The translations under genes were made by a program, and so were the position numbers. Below, piece after piece: positions 22,986 to 27,028 of a DNA stretch of 27,028 nt (position 1 is the first letter of the stretch; each line of letters starts with the position of its first letter). The notes under the pieces are model-generated. The model ran no database searches. It was given only the letters and a program-made list of their open reading frames with translations, and was not told the DNA's origin. The stretch is taken from NCBI GenBank assembly GCA_937927445.1, contig CALAOB010000156.1, positions 1-27,028 on the forward strand, read 5' to 3'. The stretch is from an uncultured Oribacterium sp. (GTDB lineage Bacteria; Bacillota; Clostridia; Lachnospirales; Lachnospiraceae).

Positions 22986-23159
22986 AGCAAATTTCAGGAT
23001 ACCGGACGTACGCGGAAGCCGTCCGCGCGTAACAGTGCAGCCGCCCTTGCTCTCCTCAGGCGTTTGAGGCGCTCCTCATTCGCCCACCCCCCATGAAATC
23101 CGTGGCTTATTGTATGAAATGGCCCCGCCCCAGCTCATGAGGAGGCCTCAAACTTCTGC
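22986..23159. other. Intergenic stretch with short inverted repeats
   Basis: No credible gene. It contains CGGACG (23003-23008) facing CGTCCG (23020-23025), and CCTCA facing TGAGG near 23060, each without a T tract. One may serve as the 3' end of the lon-operon transcript. Otherwise nothing is recognised here before repeat array 2. Confidence 0.4.
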
Positions 23160-23545
23160 CTATCCGAAAACAGCATTACGAAAATCGACATATGAAGCAT
23201 TTCGGGAAAATAGCATTGCCGGTGTTGGCAGATCAGATGTTTTCGGAAAAACAGCATTGCTGGTGTTGACAGATCGGGCACTTTCAGAAAAACAGCATTG
23301 TCGGTTTGTAATGTAGATTCTCTGATTCATCTCATACTGTGTAAATAATCAAGGAAACTGGCAATGTAGTTTCTCAAGAATCTTCATTCTGCGAAAAATC
23401 AGCAATGCAGAATTCATGGATTCCTCGATTTTGTAAAAATCCAGCAATGCAGAATTTCAGAAATCCACCTGTTTGTAAATGCTGGCAATGTTTAATTCTG
23501 GAAATCAGGGTATCTGCCAACACTGGTAATGCTGAATTCTGAAAA
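23160..23545. repeat. Array 2 of ~41-bp AGCATTG-core repeats, head-to-head
   Basis: Same family as the array at 10804-11130. Forward cores start at 23172 (AGCATTA), 23212, 23253 and 23294. Reverse cores (CAATGCA/CAATGTT/TAATGCT variants) start at 23309, 23362, 23403, 23445, 23486 and 23527. Intervals are 40, 41, 41, then 53, 41, 42, 41, 41. The two best forward units (from 23212 and 23253) agree at 33 of 41 positions and share GGTGTTG, CAGATC and TTTC-(A/G)-GAAAAAC. Reverse units share TTTGTAAA or GTGTAAAT before the core and GAATT after it. It lies between the lon operon and an AT-rich ATPase gene. A 68-codon open frame across it has no sign of being a gene. Confidence 0.87.
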
Positions 23546-23695
23546 CCAGTTCATCTGCCAATCGTAGGATGATGGCGAATGAATTGGGGTTAGCGTCAAT
23601 TTTTTTGTTTGCTTCCATGGGACGGGGACAATATGAAAATAGATAAAAATGTATCATGGGTGGGCAGGTAACCAAAAGAAAACGTCCGCGAAAAC
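23546..23695. other. AT-rich intergenic spacer
   Basis: Between array 2 and the promoter at 23696. It has a run of seven T near 23600 without a stable stem ahead of it. I see no gene, RNA or recognisable site. Confidence 0.4.
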
Positions 23696-23724
23696 TTGAC
23701 ATAAAACGAAGCCGACATTAGAAT
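23696..23724 (+). promoter_or_regulatory. Sigma-A promoter of the P-loop ATPase gene
   Basis: TTGACA (23696-23701), 17-bp spacer, TAGAAT (23719-23724). The expected start lies in the first GATATAACAA repeats, which therefore occupy the transcription start and early leader. The leader to ATG 23863 is about 130 nt. Confidence 0.8.
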
Positions 23725-23726
23725 TA

Positions 23727-23794
23727 GATATAACAAGATATAACAAAAGAGCAAAGATATAACAAGATATAACAAAATCGGGAGGATATAACAA
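23727..23794. repeat. Five GATATAACAA iteron-like repeats (putative operator)
   Basis: Exact GATATAACAA copies start at 23727, 23737, 23756, 23766 and 23785: two tandem pairs plus one single, with intervals 10, 19, 10, 19 and so a 29-bp super-period. They begin 2 bp after the -10 box. Position and regularity suggest a multi-site operator for a repressor, possibly the winged-helix protein encoded downstream; they could also act in the mRNA leader. Confidence 0.8.
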
Positions 23795-23862
23795 ATCATC
23801 GTCAAAGAGGATGTACATAGCAGTACAGTTGTCTTCATGAAACAAGAAGAAGGGAGGAGCTG

Positions 23863-24897
23863 ATGGGAAATCCATTTACATTGAATTTCGGGCTGGAGCC
23901 TGCGAGTTACATTTCCAGAAAACAGCAGTCCGATGAGATCATCCGCAATTTTTCATCGGATCCGTCACCAGCGCATCTGTATATGGTGACCGGTATTCGT
24001 GGCGTTGGAAAAACGGTTTTTATGACTGAAATCGAAGAGCACTTTAAAAAGCAAGGGTGGATCGTCTGTGATCTCAGTATCGAAGGGGACCTTCTGAAGT
24101 CATTCGCTGCAAAGCTTTATAATGAAGAAAAACTAAATGCTTTATTTTTAAGTGCAAAGCTGAATCTTTCCTATTTTGGTCTTGGAATTCATATCGATGA
24201 TAATCCGGCGATTACTGATCTTTCCATCGCCATCGAGCGCATGCTGAAAATCGTTGCAAAGCAGAACAAAAAGGTGTTGATTGCCATCGATGAGGCTGTG
24301 AATTCTGCATCTATGCGCCAATTTGCCAGCGAATTTCAGATCTTTCTTCGAAACAAATATCCGATTTATCTTCTGATGACTGGATTATATGAGAACATCT
24401 ATGAACTTCAGAATGAAAAAACGCTGACCTTCTTGTACCGTGCACCGAAAATCACGCTGGAACCGCTGAATATGCTTGCTGTGGTGAATGGATATCAGAA
24501 GATCTTTCAGAATACGGAAGAGGAAGCCCGGAAGATGGCGCTGCTGACGCAGGGCTATTCCTATGCATATCAGGTGGTGGGATATCTCTGTTGGGAAGCC
24601 GGTGTGAAGACCATTAATGACGACATCGTCCGTCAGTTTGATATCAACATGGATGAGTATGTATATGGCAAAATCTGGGATGAGCAGTCCGAGTTGAAAC
24701 GGAAAATACTACTTGCGATGGCCGAGACACCATCCGGTTCCGTCACCGACATACGAGAAAAAGTCGGCATGACGCCTTCTCAGTTTTCGGTGTATCGAAG
24801 TCGCCTGATTCGTCAGGGACTGATCCGAGCGGACGGATATGGACAGCTGGCATTTACGCTGCCTCGCTTTGATGAATTTTTAAAAAGGCAGTGGTGA
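23863..24897 (+). CDS. P-loop ATPase with C-terminal winged helix (archaeal-type ATPase-like)
   Basis: 344-aa STAND/ORC-like P-loop ATPase. The N-terminus PASYISRKQQSDEII resembles the 'F-x-x-R-x-x-E' lead-in of the archaeal ATPase family. Walker A is GIRGVGKT (44-51) and Walker B VLIAIDEA (138-145). A sensor-like LLMTGLYENI follows, then a helical region. The C-terminal winged helix-turn-helix (~280-340) reads VTDIREKVGMTPSQFSVYRS, then RLIRQGLIR. GGGAGGAG precedes ATG 23863. Such proteins are often annotated only as 'ATP-binding protein' and sit in accessory DNA; the biochemical role is unknown. Its AT-richer composition and codon use differ from the adjacent lon operon, suggesting transfer. 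It has its own promoter with GATATAACAA repeats and its own terminator, so it is an independent unit, possibly autoregulated. Confidence 0.85.
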   Translation: MGNPFTLNFGLEPASYISRKQQSDEIIRNFSSDPSPAHLYMVTGIRGVGKTVFMTEIEEHFKKQGWIVCDLSIEGDLLKSFAAKLYNEEKLNALFLSAKLNLSYFGLGIHIDDNPAITDLSIAIERMLKIVAKQNKKVLIAIDEAVNSASMRQFASEFQIFLRNKYPIYLLMTGLYENIYELQNEKTLTFLYRAPKITLEPLNMLAVVNGYQKIFQNTEEEARKMALLTQGYSYAYQVVGYLCWEAGVKTINDDIVRQFDINMDEYVYGKIWDEQSELKRKILLAMAETPSGSVTDIREKVGMTPSQFSVYRSRLIRQGLIRADGYGQLAFTLPRFDEFLKRQW

Positions 24898-24938
24898 ACA
24901 TTCCGAACTCAAATAAGCAGTATGGAAAAAACGAAAGT

Positions 24939-24982
24939 GGGTTGTCACACGAATTTAACTGTTCGTGTGGCAACCCCCTTTT
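24939..24982. terminator. Strong, probably bidirectional terminator
   Basis: A 15-bp stem, GGGTTGTCACACGAA (24939-24953) / TTCGTGTGGCAACCC (24962-24976), with one G-U pair, followed by CCTTTTCT. On the opposite strand the run TTTCGTTTTTT follows. It sits between the convergent ATPase (+) and uridine-kinase-like (-) genes and serves both. Confidence 0.9.
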
Positions 24983-25051
24983 CTGTATCAGGATTTTATG
25001 CTGATTTTATCGTTCAATCATCGTAGCAAGCTGTGCAATCGGGATTGGGTA

Positions 25052-25663
25052 TCATGAAAACATAATCGTGATGTCGCACTTTTCCTGGATACCCATACGC
25101 TCGATGTAGATGTCCGTTTTCGGAATCCACTTATCGATGTAATCGTCGAGCTCGGCGGTTCCCTCTCGATCGATGACGTTCTCGATCTGCTGCGGGTACT
25201 TAATGTCCATGAAGATGCGAAGATCATATGGATCGCCGAAGTACGGGTTCATGCAGTAGGTGCCCTCGATGATGTTCAGGCGCTTCACCGGAACCTCCCG
25301 GGCGAACTCGGCGTCGAAGTCCATCGTGTGGTAGTTGAACGGACGATAGTACACAACCTCCTTCCGGAGCACAGGCTCCAGCACCTCGGCCTTAAAACGC
25401 TCGTAGTCAACATTGCCCCCGACCTCCCGCAGACGCTCCGGTGTGCGCTGGTGCGCCTGGAGATAGTAGTCGTCGAGATGGAACAGATTTCCACCGAACT
25501 TCTGGTGCAGATACTTCGAGATGGTGGTCTTTCCGGCGCCCGTACGGCCATCGATTGCAATCAGTAGCGTATCATCTTCGGTACGTATCAGCTCTTCTAT
25601 TGCGAGGACCACCGGCATGAAACGCTCGCGATCCCGCTGTTGCTGCTCATATGAACTTGCCAT
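25052..25663 (-). CDS. Uridine kinase-like P-loop NTPase
   Basis: 203-aa P-loop kinase of the uridine kinase/phosphoribulokinase-like group. Walker A is IDGRTGAGKTT (about 38-47), then LFHLDDYY (Asp64-Asp65, the phosphate-acceptor/Mg site pattern of uridine kinases), YERFKAEVLEP, and a NIIEGTYCMNPYF strand in the place of the family's 'EG' motif. The C-terminal W-I-P-K-T-D-I-Y-I segment is a common ending in Firmicute homologues. ATG 25663 is chosen: AAGGA lies about 6 bp upstream, while a GTG at 25780 would add 39 residues of unlikely sequence. Nucleoside phosphorylation is the probable reaction; the substrate is not certain. Its promoter lies about 190 bp upstream, leaving a long leader. 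It ends at the shared terminator at 24939-24982. Confidence 0.82.
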   Translation of the reverse strand: MASSYEQQQRDRERFMPVVLAIEELIRTEDDTLLIAIDGRTGAGKTTISKYLHQKFGGNLFHLDDYYLQAHQRTPERLREVGGNVDYERFKAEVLEPVLRKEVVYYRPFNYHTMDFDAEFAREVPVKRLNIIEGTYCMNPYFGDPYDLRIFMDIKYPQQIENVIDREGTAELDDYIDKWIPKTDIYIERMGIQEKCDITIMFS

Positions 25664-25848
25664 AATTTTCCTTCTGGAACTCCCACCCGTGCCGGACAAA
25701 ACCCTCCCGGGCCCTGCGCTTTCCACTGTCTTCGCAGGCGAATGTCTACATGAGTGAGCTCCCCGTCGCCACAAGTGCACCGGCCGTGGCCTCGATACAG
25801 ACCGCGCCTGTGCGTTTTACGCAGATTTTACTCTGCAGAATCTTTTAG
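25664..25848 (-). other. Long 5' leader of the uridine-kinase-like gene
   Basis: About 180 nt lie between the promoter (25849-25877, minus) and ATG 25663. It is GC-rich and holds short self-complementary elements, for example TGCGTAAAACGCA-like and CTCTGCAGAG-like strings near 25820-25845 and a GGGCCCGGGAGGG stretch near 25705-25720. It does not match the conserved cores I know for T-box, SAM, TPP, FMN, glycine or purine riboswitches. No other gene is visible. Confidence 0.45.
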
Positions 25849-25877
25849 ATTGTAGGCGCTTCCCATATTTATGTCAA
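25849..25877 (-). promoter_or_regulatory. Sigma-A promoter of the uridine-kinase-like gene
   Basis: On the minus strand TTGACA (25877-25872), 17-bp spacer, TACAAT (25854-25849). The -35 is consensus and the -10 has one mismatch. It shows that this gene is not simply read through from the ABC ATPase gene upstream. Confidence 0.8.
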
Positions 25878-26015
25878 GTTTTCGCAGACAGTTCAGGTAG
25901 GCAGGGGACCCGGAGGGACGGCAATGATTCCTTCTCTGCGATGGCACACTCCCTCCGCAGCTGCTATGGCAGTGATGTGCTGATCGCGACGGCGAACGGC
26001 CACTTTTTATTATCA
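25878..26015. other. Spacer after the ABC ATPase gene with a long-loop inverted repeat
   Basis: CGGAGGGA (25911-25918) and TCCCTCCG (25950-25957) are perfect 8-bp arms separated by 31 nt. A T tract is missing, so termination of the ABC transcript here is only possible. No gene is seen. Confidence 0.4.
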
Positions 26016-27028
26016 TCACATCGCTTCCAGCTCTTCGAGCAGCTCGTAGAGCGGCGGAGCGGCGAGGGCGGCTTTTTCGAGGACCGGGTGGTTCCGGAAG
26101 ACTTCGGCCGGTGTGCCGTCGGCGAGAATCTCGCCGTGGGCCATCGCGATGACGCGGGCGAAGGAGTTCGCGACGAAGTCCATGTCGTGTAGGATCGCGA
26201 TGACGAGCTTCCCCTGCGCGGCCTGTGCCTGGATGATCTCGCGGATCTTCTCGCGGCCGTTCCAGCTCTGGGCGATGGTCGGCTCATCGAGGATGATGAC
26301 GTCGGTGTTCATCGCAAGCACGGAAGCGATGGCGACCATCTTCCGGTCGGAGAGCTCGAGGTCATACGGGTTTTCGTCGGCCTTCTCATCGAGGCCGACC
26401 ATGCGCAGCGCTTCGTGAGCGCTCGCCTCGGCCTCCTGCTGGGACATGCCGATGTTCAGCGGACCGAACATGACCTCCTCGAGGACCTTGTACTTGAAGA
26501 TCTGGTCGTCCGGATTCTGAAAGACATAGCCGACGCGGGACGCAAGCTCCGCCACGGTCTTCGTCTCGAGGTTCTCGCTCTGGTAGCGGATCTCGCCACT
26601 GTCCGGTTTCAGCAGACCCTTCAGCACACGCACGAGGGTCGTCTTGCCGGCACCGTTCTGACCGATGATCGCCGTCGGACGATGATCGAGCGCGAGGTTC
26701 AGCCCATGCAGCACCTCCCGTCCCTTCACATAAGAGAAGCGCAGATCCTGCACCTGGAAGGTGGCTGCCGCGCCGGCGCTTTCCATCCGTACCCCGGCGG
26801 TCATCCCGCGGAGCGACGCGATGAGCGTCGCCCGATCCGCGCCGGACGCCTTCACGAGCTCCAGCGTTTCCGCATGCGTCACCGGGAGGGTGCCATCCTC
26901 GAAGGCGAGAGCATTGGCACGGGCGAAGCGGGTGTAGGCCGGCGGATTCACGCCGAGATCATAGAGATCCTCGCGGGAGAAGATCTTCCGCGGCGTGTCG
27001 TAATCGACGACATGGCCCTGGTGCATGA
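26016..27028 (-). CDS. ECF/CbiO-type dual ABC ATPase, C-terminal part (partial, runs off the window)
   Basis: At least 336 codons, open at the right window edge, so the 5' part is missing. The first ~40 residues (QGHVVDYDTPRKIFSREDLY) are the tail of a first ABC domain, so the full protein should be a two-domain ATPase of ~550-600 aa, as in EcfA-like/YkoD proteins. After a linker the second ABC domain is complete: Walker A GQNGAGKTT, Q-loop VFQNPDDQIF, Walker B VIILDEPT and H-loop LHDMD. The ABC signature LSGGQ reads LSDRK, a degenerate form that I recall from this subfamily. Such ATPases power ECF importers of vitamins, cobalt or nickel. The membrane and substrate components are not in the window. 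AGCATTGGC occurs in the linker-coding part. Confidence 0.88.
   Translation of the reverse strand, partial: MHQGHVVDYDTPRKIFSREDLYDLGVNPPAYTRFARANALAFEDGTLPVTHAETLELVKASGADRATLIASLRGMTAGVRMESAGAAATFQVQDLRFSYVKGREVLHGLNLALDHRPTAIIGQNGAGKTTLVRVLKGLLKPDSGEIRYQSENLETKTVAELASRVGYVFQNPDDQIFKYKVLEEVMFGPLNIGMSQQEAEASAHEALRMVGLDEKADENPYDLELSDRKMVAIASVLAMNTDVIILDEPTIAQSWNGREKIREIIQAQAAQGKLVIAILHDMDFVANSFARVIAMAHGEILADGTPAEVFRNHPVLEKAALAAPPLYELLEELEAM

Noticed and set aside
23110..23316. 68-codon open frame across array 2
   Set aside because: It encodes the translated repeat (K-T-A-L or Q-H-C-type recurrences), has no ribosome site, and is explained by the 41-bp repeats.
24898..25051. tRNA or small RNA gene in the gap after the ATPase
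   Set aside because: The only strong structure is the terminator hairpin at 24939-24976; no tRNA-like arms are visible.
25664..25848. T-box or SAM-type riboswitch in the uridine-kinase leader
   Set aside because: A GGGTGGGA string recalls the T-box antiterminator bulge, but the conserved GGTACCGCG-type continuation and a terminator stem with T run are missing.

Overview
The window looks like chromosomal DNA of an anaerobic, fairly GC-rich Firmicute, most likely a member of the Lachnospiraceae or a near relative. The evidence is the set of protein families: an Rpn-family PD-(D/E)XK protein, a CD1871A-family CXXC mini-protein beside a polyferredoxin-like membrane protein, a FeoA-FeoB fusion, a spore-photoproduct-lyase-family radical SAM protein, and an LRR/VWA/MoxR gene set. 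Promoters are sigma-A-like (TTGACA-N17-TATTCT, TTGACA-N17-TAGAAT) and Shine-Dalgarno sites are strong. Species cannot be named from the sequence alone.

Layout. 1-4.6 kb: an Rpn-type gene with lower GC (+), an RsmJ-like rRNA methyltransferase (-), an FtsL/DivIC-like membrane coiled-coil protein (+) and a MATE exporter (-). 4.8-9.5 kb: FeoA-FeoB iron uptake, then a DUF2752 protein and a zinc-ribbon/DUF4234 membrane protein. 9.7-12.2 kb: a redox module of CXXC mini-protein, 4Fe-4S membrane protein and TlpA-like thioredoxin lipoprotein, interrupted by repeat array 1. 12.3-15.2 kb: a nucleosidase-like protein, an SPL-family radical SAM protein and an SDR oxidoreductase. 15.3-23.0 kb: a probable five-gene operon of lon, an SGNH hydrolase, an LRR protein, a VWA protein and a MoxR-type AAA+ ATPase, headed by a sigma-A promoter and a near-consensus CIRCE (HrcA) operator. 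23.0-23.8 kb: a gene-free stretch holding repeat array 2 and a promoter with five 10-bp iteron-like repeats. 23.9-24.9 kb: an AT-richer P-loop ATPase with a winged-helix end. 25.0-27.0 kb (-): a uridine-kinase-like protein behind a long leader, and the 3' part of a dual ECF/CbiO-type ABC ATPase that runs off the window.

The most unusual content is non-coding. Two AT-rich arrays (about 10,804-11,130 and 23,160-23,545) are built from degenerate ~41-bp units with an AGCATTG core. Core spacing is almost always 40-42 or 52-53 bp, that is, whole helical turns. Each array switches orientation once, and both switches have the same 15-bp core-to-core offset. Separately, the octamer GCATTGGC occurs 14 times in this window against about one expected, always preceded by A or T. 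These look like an undescribed dispersed motif and array family. No function is demonstrated.
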